NCBI RefSeq assembly: GCF_014805625.2
Contig: NW_023998416.1
Location: 32,840,926 to 32,904,925, forward strand
DNA: 64,000 bases
Reading direction: 5' to 3'
DNA from: Glossina fuscipes
Lineage: Eukaryota > Arthropoda > Insecta > Diptera > Glossinidae
This document shows, in pieces, positions 22,174 through 33,099 of the stretch (positions are counted from its first letter, which is position 1; every line of letters begins with the position of its first letter). The notes under the pieces were generated by a model that was given only the letters and a program-made list of their open reading frames with translations, was not told where the DNA came from and searched no databases. Position numbers and translations under genes: made by a program.

Positions 22174-25100
22174 ATGGCGATTTGTCAACTATTGTTGAAC
22201 ACATATGTCAACTTGGAATCTGGAAAAGCAGCAGAGACGACAATAAAAAAATGTGTAAAATACTATCCATTGTCCTCAAAGGGTGCACGTTCTAATAGGA
22301 GACGAATAAAAAAGTCCGCTAATGGTAAGTTTTCGATAGTCTTGACCATCTTAGGTCAGTATATTGTAAATGCAAAATATTTTATCAAATGTTGGCGTAT
22401 TTGAGATGAATGTTTTCTATGTAAACGAGTGAAAACTTTATAGTCGAGCTAGGCCGACTATTCAATACCTTACACCACATTGTCTAACACAATTCTTATG
22501 TTTGCCAAAAATTATACCCTGTTTTAATATCAGCTTACCATTACGGAACTGTGTATTAAAAATTAGACCTTTTTTTACATGTTCAAATGTGTTCAAAATG
22601 CAGCATAGTTAATTTTTACATTAAGTTACTATCATGGATCAATTTTCGTCATAAAATGTAAAAACTTATACTTCTCTGCCGTACAACACAAAAATTATGG
22701 TGATAGTCCTTGTATAGAATAGGATCCAATATTGACGTAAGTGGTTCACATTTTGTAGAGTTAATTTTTATATCAAATTTCTATTACGGGTCCACTTTTC
22801 ATCATAACATATTAAAATTTTCCGCCCCAATAAAGGATTAATTTTCGTGAAAATCCTTGTATGGGATAGGATCCAAAAAATATACTGAAATTGTCCAAAG
22901 TCAGTGCGGTTCATTTTTTTCTTATCTTAAATTACTTTTATAATCTGAACTTCATCGTGAAGCATTGAAAATAGAATTTTTTTGCCATTTGAAGTTTAGT
23001 TTTCGTTGTATGAGAGGGGGTTCAAAAAATTTCCACAGTCAGTCCAAAATTTTCACGCCGACTGCCGAAATACTAAATACTTGGCCACCTTTGGCGAGGA
23101 ATTTTGAAAATTGGAATTTTTATATATAACGACATGTAACGACTTTTGAAAATAGGGAGTTATATGGAGAGTGATCGAAAAAGCGTTTGCGTAGAAATTT
23201 TCATGGATAGACATAAGACGCGCAGACAGGCTTAGACTGACTCAGAAAGTGATTTTGAATCAGGTCACAAGTGGTGTAGGGTATTATTATAGAAAACAAG
23301 AACGCTGTAAAGATTAATTTAACGACATAAAAATCGCGTATCTTTTCTTTTCAAGTGAGACTTGTACGCCATGTATAAAAGATATAGACGTATACGACCT
23401 ACTGTACTTTAGGATTTCATTTTTCGGATGATGTGGACAAAATTACAATAATCCAATTAACCCGTTTAAAGTAGCGGAACTGTTTACTTATGCAAACGTG
23501 CCAGTATTGATTTTCGTGAAAGAAAAGGCTTTAGTACCTAAATTTGTATGTACGACAGCACTCAATAAGTTCTTAGGGTGATATATAGATATTACCACTG
23601 TTAACAAATCCATGCCTGAATTTTCTATGTCGGATCACTTAAGCAACTGTAACTTGAACTTGAGTTAAACTAGTTCACATTAGTGAAACAATAACAGGAG
23701 ATCGATTGGGAACAAGAGCTTTCGGGGAAAATTATGATTTAGCGAAGAAAAGCTTAAACTAGTTAACGCCCATCGAAGCACTTTTGCAGTAACAAAATTC
23801 ACTTTAATTTTCACTAAATTTGACGAAATTCGGTTTCAAGTGTTCGCTTTTCCTGTCTTAAAAGATTTTAAAGGACTGAAAATTGTTTTAGCACAGAGCA
23901 GCTTAGAAAGTCTATTTTGCCCATGGTAACCCTATACTACTTGTGATAGGATGTCAAATATTCTATTCAGTACCATTTGCTAGTGTCGTTTAAGTATCTT
24001 CGTCTGTCTGGTACATTTTCGGTATAGTTTGATGAAATTCGTTACATTTACTTGCTTCACTCCGTTAATAAACGATCTCTTTAAAGTAGATTGCACTGTT
24101 GTTACAACCTCTACTATGAAAAAGGTTTGCTTTTTTCATTAACTCACTAGAAACTAGAAAAATGTAGAAGATGTGTTTGGAACAGGAACGCTTTTGAGTT
24201 TAGCCCTCTATTGCGGCTCTTAGAATTCTTCCAAAAGGGGACGAAGGATTGAGCTTAGCTCTCCATTACGACTCTTAGGATTCTTCCAAATGGGGGAAGA
24301 AGGTCGTCTCACTTCAGTTCAAGTTAGTTCCGAATTTTTTACTGATTAAAGATGTATGCAATGCAAGGACACAGAGAAACCGAACAAGTGAGGAGATTGT
24401 ATTAAACAGTATCTTTTATATCCAACAACTTCATTTGCAAATAGAAAAGGCAAATATTTAGTATTGTATGTTTGTAAGTAGTAAGCAAAATGTACACTTT
24501 TATGCTATTGAAGACAAAGGTGTTTTTCAGTGTTGTATTGTGGGCTGGCTGGTGACCGATTGAGCCCGTTTTCGATACTTAATCAGCAGCAACTTTCAAT
24601 GTTCAGGCTATGAATTTTTGCGGCCAGGAGATTACAAAAGGCAGGCTGACGCGACCGTCATCAGACGAACAAACGTAACGACTGAAAGAGAGATCGATTT
24701 AGATGTTGATGATTATACTTATACACTTTTTGGAGTCGGTGACGGTTCTTTCTCAGCATTTCAAATGGTTTGACGAAATGAATACACCCTTCGATGATCG
24801 GTCGACAAATGTATTAGGGTAGACGCGTGGTTGGTCCTGGCGAATTTTCTTTTACATTCTCATCTTCAGCAAATCAAGAGCGAGTTTATGCATTTTCGTA
24901 ATTGAATTTAGTAAACTGGAGAAAGTTTGCTTTAAAGCAAACTATTTCAGTTCTTAGTAAAGCTCTGCACTTTATCTTCGTCTGGCTGCTCCTTCACGTA
25001 AGTATTACATATATTATGAAAAAGTTTTTTTTTTTTTTTTTTTTTTTAATAATTTTTTTTTTTCCTTCACTTGTATATGCATAGAAGTCAATGCGCTGTC

Positions 25101-27457
25101 TAGAAGAGGTATTGAACTCTACCAGACTTTCCGTTTTTTTTTTTTGAATATTGCTTCTTTTTTTGATTTTCGTTAAAGGAGCAGTCAAAATAATGTCTGC
25201 TCGTCTGTGCGTACAGTCTAATAACCTTTACAACTCAAACATTTAAACGTACGCTTATCTATATATTTTCATATCAATATATATATATATATATATACAT
25301 GCACACACATATAAGCATATTTAAACATCTGGTGTTATCAAAAGTGAATGCTAATGCTACAGAAAGTAACAGTACACGAATGTGTGTTTAACTATAAAAG
25401 TGAAATGTAAGCAATCTTTCAATGGTTATCCTTCTGCAACAAAGTAAACAAAAGCAAGGACATTGACTCAAAGGCATAAGATTACATCGTAATGTACATT
25501 AAAAAGTAAAACTAAAAAAAAGGCAAAGAATACAAACACAAAAAAGGTTCTCACAAAACTTTACAACAGTTTGTAAGCTCAACAATTTAGCGATGCTTGT
25601 TTGCTTACACGTATACATAAGAGGGAGAGAGAGAAATGCCTCTCTTCTTACACTTTGTATTCTGTTATAAAGTATATAATGTAATAAAAACATATGTATA
25701 GAAACGAACTGAGGCAGGATGAGGTGTGGGTCCCAAAACCAATTATAATTGAAGATGTATAGGTATATGCGATGTATAGGTGGTATGCTGATGATAGGTG
25801 TTTTTGTACATTCGAACTATGTGTCATTATTAAGTAATCTAAAAAGTATTAAGCTTAACAATGCAAATAATATTAGCCATTTTCAATTGTCAGGATTTAC
25901 ATTTTTTAGACTGCTTTAGCATTCACATAAATATAAACAACAGATACGCGATTAGAAAATTTACGGTGTTTTTGTTTGATCAGCACTATCTAAGTAGAGA
26001 GAGGGCCAGGATGCATAGCAGTGGAACAAGGCAAGTGTAAGAAAACGTAATATGGCAAATTATGTACACACAAATACACATAGGCAGGCAGGCAGGCAGG
26101 CAGGCAGACAGACGGACAGACGAAAACTTTTAAAGGCAACAACAATGTGTTTAGAAGAAGCAATTCCTCACGTATAACAAGTGAATGAACTGCTGTCATC
26201 GTTGACGTTGTTTTAGTTGCTGTAAATGTCGTTGGACGACGCTTTGTTTAACTGCGACATAACCTTGAATGTTGGTGGTAGAATACTTACAGAAAAGGAC
26301 ACCGACATTGAGCGTATATATGCGTGCGTTGAGCTTATATCATATATATGTATTTGAACAGCATGAAGGCGTCATTGTCACTGCCTTACTCCTCTACACT
26401 CAAACACATCAGTGCTGTTGTTATTTTTCGCAGTTGATTTTTCGAAGAACGGGGGGGACAGTAAGAGGGCCGTAAAGCAAAAGAAAACAAAATGAGAAGA
26501 GAAAATTGAAAAATGAAAAGAGAAAAAGAAAGAGAGCATAATAGAGCGTGTGGTTCAAAGTAATTGTTGATTGAATTATTACCTCACTCCCACCTAAAAA
26601 CTTATCACTACGCAGCACACGGCATTCAATGGGGAAGAAGCAATTATAACGTTGCCATCGTTATGAGTGTTTCGTTCAATAGTAAGTGAATGGATTTAAA
26701 TTTTTTACTACGTTTTTCTCGCGTCATTTACCAAAGTAAGCAAATATACATCAATATGCATCAGTTTGTTTAGTTCATTCAGCCGGCAGTCAGTAATAAC
26801 TATTTAGTAAAACATTTTAACACATATAGCAAATATTTCTTTTCGTTCGTTAAGAGACAAAGGATGCCTTCGAACTTCAGTTAGTTATTCATTTTTTCCA
26901 GCATTTTGTGTTTATTTACATCATACTATAGCATAGGTCCTTCCATGTATTTTCATCAGCGACATCTATTGACGATAATGATAAAGTAATGCAAAGTATC
27001 AATGTACACAACGATTAAATTCGACAACGTTGACCCTTCCCCATATAAAATGACAGTTTTCCGTTTAGTGTTATTGAGTTACTTATTGCACACAGATCCT
27101 AACCATGGAATGTTCAAAATTGGATTTGCAAGTGTTCACAAGGTTGGCCTCGGCGCCGTGTCCTATTTGCAATATCAATCATTCTTCAGTGCGAGGAATG
27201 TAACGAATTTAAGAACTCCCAAGTGTAAATTTGAAAAGACAATGCAAGGAACAGATTACATTGACAGTATAAAATACAATAATTTATTTTCCGATTTAAA
27301 AGAGATTAGCAGAATATCGATACTCAAATGTTCTTGGAAACGCCACTGTAAAAAAAAATCGAGTATTACAAGGACGGCACAAATACGTGCGTGCACCCTT
27401 AAAGGATCTGAACGAAAATTATGCCAACTTGGCTTTAAAATGCCATTAAGATGCTGA
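22174..27457 (+). CDS. unidentified 170-residue basic, cysteine-containing protein (2 coding exons)
   Basis: Coding exons 22174-22324 and 27096-27457. The donor splits a codon after its first base (AAT G|GTAAGT) and the acceptor (TTATTGCACACAG|AT) supplies the other two, so phase is kept and an Asp is made at residue 51. The N-terminus (MAICQLLLNTYVNLESGKA) is a marginal signal sequence. Next come a basic patch RSNRRRIKK and a C-terminal half with six cysteines (one more near residue 19), including CSWKRHC, IRAC, KLC and a terminal RC. The ITRTAQIRAC stretch faintly recalls thrombospondin type-1 repeats, but I would not assign that family. Alternatively, the second exon stands alone from an ATG at 27050 (MTVFRLVLLSYLLHT, a good signal peptide). 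An AATAAA follows 46 bp after the stop. The intron is 4771 bp and repeat-filled. Confidence 0.4.
22610..23080 (+). repeat. three diverged tandem units of about 150 bp
   Basis: The units begin near 22610, 22760 and 22920. Each has AATTTTTA-type sequence, then a 'TCAATTTTCGTCATAAAATG'-like block, then 'TAGTCCTTGTATAGAATAGG' (unit 1) or 'AATCCTTGTATGGGATAGG' (unit 2), then 'ATCCAA', then a 'GGTTCA' tail. Unit 3 is the most diverged. Related single units are visible near 47640-47770 and 49480-49560. The array sits inside the large intron of the candidate gene. Confidence 0.5.
23130..23290 (+). repeat. (GTCY) dispersed repeat, partial plus copy
   Basis: 'AACGACTTTTGAAAATAGGG', 'ATGGAGAGTGATCGAAAAAG', 'CGCAGACAGGCTTAGACTGA' and 'GTGATTTTGAATCAGG', ending in 'GTGGTGTAGGGTATTA'. 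It has the same block order as the copy at 17761-18045 and directly follows the 150-bp tandem units, so the tandem units may be internal to this element. Confidence 0.6.
24194..24303 (+). repeat. 55-bp tandem duplication
   Basis: Two consecutive 55-bp units (24194-24248 and 24249-24303), each starting TTGAG and ending near GAAGG, roughly 80 percent alike by eye. They differ mainly by transitions, so the duplication is not recent. Confidence 0.8.
24690..24830 (+). repeat. mini-me-like dispersed repeat, fragment D
   Basis: 'GATCGATTTAGATGTTGATG', 'ACTTTTTGGAGTCGGTGACG', 'TTCTTTCTCAGC' and 'GACGAAATGAATACACCC' match, in order, the core of the common dipteran repeat ('actttatggggtcgg.gacg', then 'ttccttct', then '.acgaa....tataccc'). 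Together with 9560-9930 and 12390-12790 it supports that family. Confidence 0.6.
26082..26120 (+). repeat. (GGCA)n passing into (GACA/GACGGACA)
   Basis: Seven or so GGCA units followed by GACAGACGGACAGACG, the complement of the (GTCY)n tract typical of mini-me-type repeats. No flanking repeat blocks are clear. Confidence 0.8.
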
Positions 27458-27502
27458 GCCCAGATTTATATTGAAGTACATATTTATGTACAGAAAATTG
27501 TC

Positions 27503-27508
27503 AATAAA
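27503..27508 (+). terminator. polyadenylation signal of the candidate small-protein gene
   Basis: AATAAA 46 bases after the stop codon at 27457, followed by an A-rich stretch. Confidence 0.4.
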
Positions 27509-28049
27509 CAAAAAAGGAAAAATTCTTAAGTATAAGTACTACAGAGATTAATGTTTCATCTCTCATAATGTTACTTTTATTAGATGCTTCCCAACTTGTT
27601 ACGCATTGCTTCGAAATTACTGCTGGTATGTTAACCATAGAACCATTCGAAATTTACTATATGTGTTAATGGGAACAATCGGCACATAGGTAATCTCAAA
27701 AAGTTAGCAAAAGATGGCTTTAAGCTTCTTAGTGAACAAGGTATACATTTTAAATTTTATAGTAATTAGAATCAAATTCAAGTCGAATTTAACATTGAAA
27801 ATCGGCCTAAGCTCAAAATAGTGAACTGTCACATTCGCAAATTCGCATTATTGTTTTATACCTCTGTACATAATGGTTGTGTGAACAAGTGCCCACTTTT
27901 TTGTAACACAGAGTGTAAGAGGTATTGTAAGGCGCTGTAGACTTCTGTGATTTTTTCATTTGAAAGTATTATCTTAAGCGTATTCGATATGCTTTTTCTA
28001 GCTTTAGGGTGGTTCTGTGTCACTTGTGGGAAACTTAACTTTTCCTTAA

Positions 28050-28460
28050 CTAATTCCATTCAATAGGTAGCGGAGTGGAGGTTACAACATCCAAAGTCCA
28101 AATAACCGTGATGAAGAGTAAGCCAGCCATCAACATCCACTATGAAACTCACTACTATCCAAGGCGGCCTGCGCAAACTGAGTGTGGCGTGCGGTGACTT
28201 GCTCCAACCAAATGTGACTACGAAGAGTTATTAACTGCAGCAAACGCTATTGAGACGGAACCCGGGACCGACATGCCAAAAGTCATAACGCCGTGAGCTT
28301 TGATAAGGGAAAATTCGGGCTTATATGGCAAAACTCGCTCAGGAAATGTTTGCGGCTCTTATCTAGAATGTTCTACGCTATCCGACGGTACTGCTTCCTG
28401 TAAATACGAGGTGGAACATGACAGGAGTCTTGGTTGTTGTCGAACAATAAATCAAACAAA
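28050..28460. other. GC-richer island, unidentified (possible transposon fragment)
   Basis: This stretch is clearly more GC-rich than its flanks ('GCGGCCTGCGCAAACTGAGT', 'GACGGAACCCGGGACCGACA'). No frame stays open for long and I recognise no protein motif. The composition suggests an inserted retroelement piece, possibly a non-LTR 5' region, but this is only inference. Confidence 0.3.
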
Positions 28461-28499
28461 ATAACCCCCTTAACTATTTATAGAATACCCTTTCATTTT

Positions 28500-28830
28500 T
28501 GCTACAAATCGGACAGACACTTATGCACACACCCAATATCCTTACCACGGAAAGGACATGCCAATGATTTCTTAGCCTGAATTTTCGCTAAACAAGATTT
28601 CCGAAATTTCGTGGAGGTTATTTTAAACCGAATTTTCAAACACTTTTACCGTCACACCATGGATGCTATTGAAAATGGTTCAGTTTTAACGACCATTGCC
28701 CATATAAAGCCTTGTTCTAAAATTTCGAATAACTGAAGTGTTTTTTTGGGTCGGTCTTAGCTTGTCTACCCATTAGCCCTTTTTCGACCATTTCCCATGA
28801 TGCAAGGTGTTCAATGGTGAGCTGTGACCC
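28500..28830 (-). repeat. (GTCY) dispersed repeat, minus copy
   Basis: Contains 'GCTATTGAAAATGGTTCAGT', 'CCCATATAAAGCCTTGTTCT' and, near the end, 'GGTGTTCAATGGTGAGCTGT' plus GACCCA. These are the reverse complements of the plus-copy blocks (GTCGT... , AAGGC, ATTTAATGG, GGTCGC). Confidence 0.5.
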
Positions 28831-28839
28831 ACTGAAAAG

Positions 28840-31800
28840 TTTAGAGTCTAACGAACTAAACAATATTAATAACTGCTATGATAGAGATGGAAGCGGTACG
28901 GTCAGGCCACGAAAAGTGTTCACATTATGCCTCCCGTGAAGTAACAAGGCTTTGCTAGCTCTACACTCCTTCCTATTTTAGAAACCAAATACTCTTTAAA
29001 CACATCACCGCAGAAATAAGTTGCCATCATCTTGAAAGGACCGCTCTCAGCAGAATGACCGACTTTGAAATGATAATGCGTTCCTTGTAGCGAGAGAAAA
29101 AAGCATGAATAAATTGATTTTGCTAATCTTTGACTCCGTTATTTTCATTTATCCCCAAAATTAATGAAAATAGTCTACAAATTATTGCGAGCTGCAGAGA
29201 ACAACTTCCCCATTAAAGTATTTAATCACCTTTAACAATGGGCGCAGTGTAAGATGAAAAATTCGAATATTCTTTTAACGATGAAATCCTTCTTCTTTCC
29301 TTTCACTAGATATTTAAACTTGTTTTGCGAATAAAATTATTTTAATTAAACAAAATTGTGTAAGCATATATATATATTATAATATGTATGTCACTTTCAG
29401 AGAATTGCAAATGAACTAATGATGTATTTGAATGAAAACGTAACATTTACATAACAAAAAGGTCAATCATTACATGGAGATATAGTGCATATAGGCATAT
29501 ATACACTTATTCATATCATTCATCATCATTTTAATTTGTAATTAAGGAACTTTTTAATTTTCATTGAACGATTAATTATTTTTACCATCAGTTCGCAATT
29601 TTGCATTTCTTACGTATTCATGTCCGATCATATTTAGAGTGTCGTGTTTATGGTGATTTTTGATTTTCTATTTAAAAAAAAGAAAAGAGAAAGCGACCTT
29701 TTCCATCTGAGAATACAAAAAACATGTTAATAGATATTGTATGTACATACACATATTTGTGTGCAACAGTTATAACTAGCACAGCTACACTAAAAAAAAA
29801 GTCTAAACCAAGCATAAAATATTTCTTTGCTTTTTTTTCTCACTACAATAACAATTATAATGTAAAAGCAAAACAATTAACTAGGTCGTCCGCTAGACTA
29901 ACAGCAACATGTTGTTTTTGATTGAAACTGCTTAGATATATATATGCATGCATGTGCAGTATTTTCAGCAATTCAATTCAATATTTAAGCCATGTTCTCT
30001 TCGCTTTTATAACTAACGAACATGTATGAATTGAATTTTAAGCGAAAGAAAAGTCTAGCTTAAGCGAAACCTAAGGAAAGGTACACATTGTAAAATAACA
30101 TAAACTTGGGGTAAGAGTGAGAGGAGAAGAATTTAGTAATAGTTTCATAAGTTCCTCATACGCCCAAGTTGGCAATTTCAAACAAATCACTCGGCTTGAC
30201 GACCGCAGTTAGCCGTCAAACATGTTGCAATAAGCTGTTGCGTGTTCGCTGCTTTTTCGTTTTTGTTTATTGTTTTCCTTCACTAAAGCCGGCCGACAAT
30301 TTTCCTCGAACTTGAACTTGTTTTATTGTTGCTGCGTTGTATCAGTATTTGCTGCATACGTTTTATTGTTTCTATTTATTATAAGCAAGCCTTGTGTGTG
30401 TATTTCGAAACTGTTTACATGCAAATAAGTTAAATGATTATTTGTTTTTTTTTTTTTTTTTTGCAAATACGTGTACACATGGCGTGTACAAGTAACCAGC
30501 AAGGAAAACTAAGGTCCACTAGAAAAGTCGACAAAGCGGACAGAGAGAAATAATAAAATATTCAACTTGTCGCAGTGAAATATATACAAGACATAGTAGA
30601 AACAGTATTAGGGATTTGTAGCATAGAAGGCAAAAACACATATGCGGATTTCACTCATCCAGGTCATGCTTAAAGATCCAAGGACTTGTTGTGTTCTTAA
30701 GCTAAATACGCGTGATGGATGCAAGACTGGGGGTTGGTTTAATTTTTTCAGTCTCTCGATTGTAACCTCTAAACGTCCGCATTTAAGTCATCTGCACTTG
30801 GAATTATGATCGGAGCTTATTCCAAGGTTCTTCTATATTGCAATTTCACTATTCGCTGCTTCTGTGATTGCCTTTTATCACACTTTTCATAATTTAAAAT
30901 CTCACAGATTACTAAGATGAATATTGAAAGCTACGACAAACATGGAGGAATAATAATAAGATTATAAGACAAAGAAAGGCGATAACGAGAGCATTTCATT
31001 AAGAAAATCGAGGCAGCTTTAACGATATGTGCACATATCAACAATTGTAACAAGCTTGAAAACGCCATATGTCGCTGCATATTTACTACCTACCAATATG
31101 TTCACTAAGTTAAATGTTTTTCCGTAAATACCTGTCTAATGCTGAAGCTTTTTGTTGATCATAAAAGATTTTTTCCAACCCACTCGCGGTACAGGTGCCA
31201 ATAACTAATGCAAGGATGTAAATCTATCTCTTCATCTTTTGCACTTAACAAATTGGAAACTTAAGGTGTACTCACAGAAGGACGCTCCAGGGATCCTATA
31301 AAGATATGATTATTGAATGCTCAATCGATCTAGGCCTGTCTGTCCGTCCGTTTGCGTGCGCGTTTCCGGTCGCAAAAACTAATCAGCTTCATTTCATTCA
31401 TTTACCAAAAGCATCAGAAATTGAAATCTGCCAAAGGGCGTGCGTTGAGATCATCAATATTGATGCAAGTTTAAATATATATTATATATTTCAGGGGTGA
31501 GTCTGTGATATCTGCACAAAAAAATAAAAAAAAAATCTCATCTGATTATAGACTAGAAATTTCATTTTTCCCTGAGGCAATGTAATTTTTTTACTTTTTT
31601 CCATATTTTTTATATATTTCTTTGTTTAGGCATTCACTCATATTCATTCGGCAAAAAACTTTGAATGAGGTAGATGTAATTATAAGAAGTAAAATATGGG
31701 TTGAATGACAAATGACACTGCGTGTGGTGCGTGCAGTGCAAAGAATGTAAATTTAACAATGGGCTTCCCGAACAGCTGTGTTTATCTCACTCGTGTTTGA

Positions 31801-32270
31801 TTTCAGGAGTTTATAAGTAAACATCTGTGTCAAACCAAAATGTTTTTTTTTTTAAAGTGAATAATTGCGAAAAAAAATTCGTCTTAATATTCAGTGCTGC
31901 ATTTGATAGTTGATGGGAATCAATCAGGTTTATTATGGCGAGAGTGTAGCGCTGAATGCGATGATTTATTTGCAAAACTGCTAACAGTCGACGAAACTCA
32001 GGTCGACAGCAAAGCACCACGGAACCGGAATTTAACTCTCGAATGGCCGTTTTCTGGGTAACCGCTGGGATATGCCGAACGTGTGGCGTACGACGACGAA
32101 TAAATACCTATTTTGGGGCTATCGCATGTTCAACCCACAGCTGGCAAATATAATTTTAATTGTGTAATTAATTACACGCCACACAACTTGCGATACAAGG
32201 GAATATTAAATTTGTGTGTGTGGGGGGGGGTGTAGACAACACCCAGATGGCTTGGAGGTAGACTTAACTT
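28840..32270. other. AT-rich intergenic DNA, no supported gene
   Basis: Mostly unique-looking AT-rich DNA with short poly-A/T runs (30448-30463) and a (GTCY)n tract at about 31336-31351 (CTGTCTGTCCGTCC), probably another decayed dispersed-repeat copy. Short open frames show no domains. Confidence 0.45.
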
Positions 32271-32279
32271 TTTTTACCG

Positions 32280-32440
32280 AGTGAGTTGCAGTCACTTTCT
32301 GAATCGATGTCAGCTCGCCTGTCTGTCTGTTCGTCCCGTTTGCTTGCACTCAGCCTACATGTCGCGAAGATCAACGCTATTGAAAATGCTTTGGGTTTGA
32401 CCATTCGTTCCCCATGTAACGCCTTGTTTTATTAAGCCGT
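32280..32440 (-). repeat. (GTCY) dispersed repeat, minus copy
   Basis: 'CTTTCTGAATCGATGTCAGC', CCTGTCTGTCTGTTCGTCC, 'AACGCTATTGAAAATGCTTT', 'CCCCATGTAACGCCTTG'. Block order is the reverse complement of the 17761-18045 copy. Confidence 0.6.
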
Positions 32441-32851
32441 CGTGCGAAAACATAGTGTAAGTCTCGGACAAGCTACAAACATTCGCTTAGCCGTCGAATT
32501 TCAGCATTGCATTCGAAATTGAATTGAATTGTAAAAACCATGCCACAGATGGGGCCTCGTAAGAAGGCTTTCTTACTTTCATTAATTTTTTAAAGAAAAT
32601 TCATTCATTCATAATAATGATTTGCAAAAAAATTAATAATTAATTAAATTAATTATATGTTTTGTGGACCCCAACCCACACAATGAAAAAGTAAACCTCC
32701 ATATGCCAAAAAGGTATAATTTTTAATATTTCATGATGAAAGTTGATCCTTAATTAGTAAACCATACAGAATTTGAATCGCACTTGATCGTTTTTTACAC
32801 CACGCCATATATACAGCCAGAAGCAAGAGAAACTATAAAACAAAATTGACA

Positions 32852-32895
32852 AATTATGCATATTTATAAAAATAATTATGCATTTTTATAAAAAT
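32852..32895 (+). repeat. 22-bp tandem duplication, AT-rich
   Basis: Two 22-bp units (32852-32873 and 32874-32895) that differ at one base, followed by a partial inverted copy (ATGCATAATTTTT) that could form a hairpin. Confidence 0.8.
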
Positions 32896-33099
32896 AATGC
32901 ATAATTTTTGCTATATTATTAATTGATTAATTAATTAATCGATTCGATTAATTCAATGAAATGCTGTAGGGTATCTGAGGCGGCCTTGCCCGGCTATAGC
33001 ATTCTTACCTGGTTTTGTGTTAAAGAGACGCGTGACAGAGACTACGTTTGATCCCTGCGTACGCACTTGTCATTTAACCTGCACACACATTTGTTCGAA

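Larger units (their letters stand above)
22103..27520 (+). other. transcript model for the candidate small-protein gene, with possible 5' exon ending 21928
   Basis: A strong donor (CAAG|GTAAGT) follows 21928. A plausible acceptor ending at 22102 comes after a T-rich tract (ATTTACGCGCGAAACGCAG), giving a 174-bp intron and a 5'-UTR exon with no long frame. The exon from 22103 ends at 22324 before another GTAAGT. The exon from 27096 ends downstream of an AATAAA at 27503-27508. TATAAA at 21665-21670 is a possible core promoter but is weak evidence. The three splice signals lying in consistent order is the main support. Confidence 0.4.

Noticed and set aside
22325..22404. Continuation of the exon frame past GTAAGT
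   Set aside because: A strong splice donor at 22325 and the matching phase of the 27096 acceptor make this intronic.
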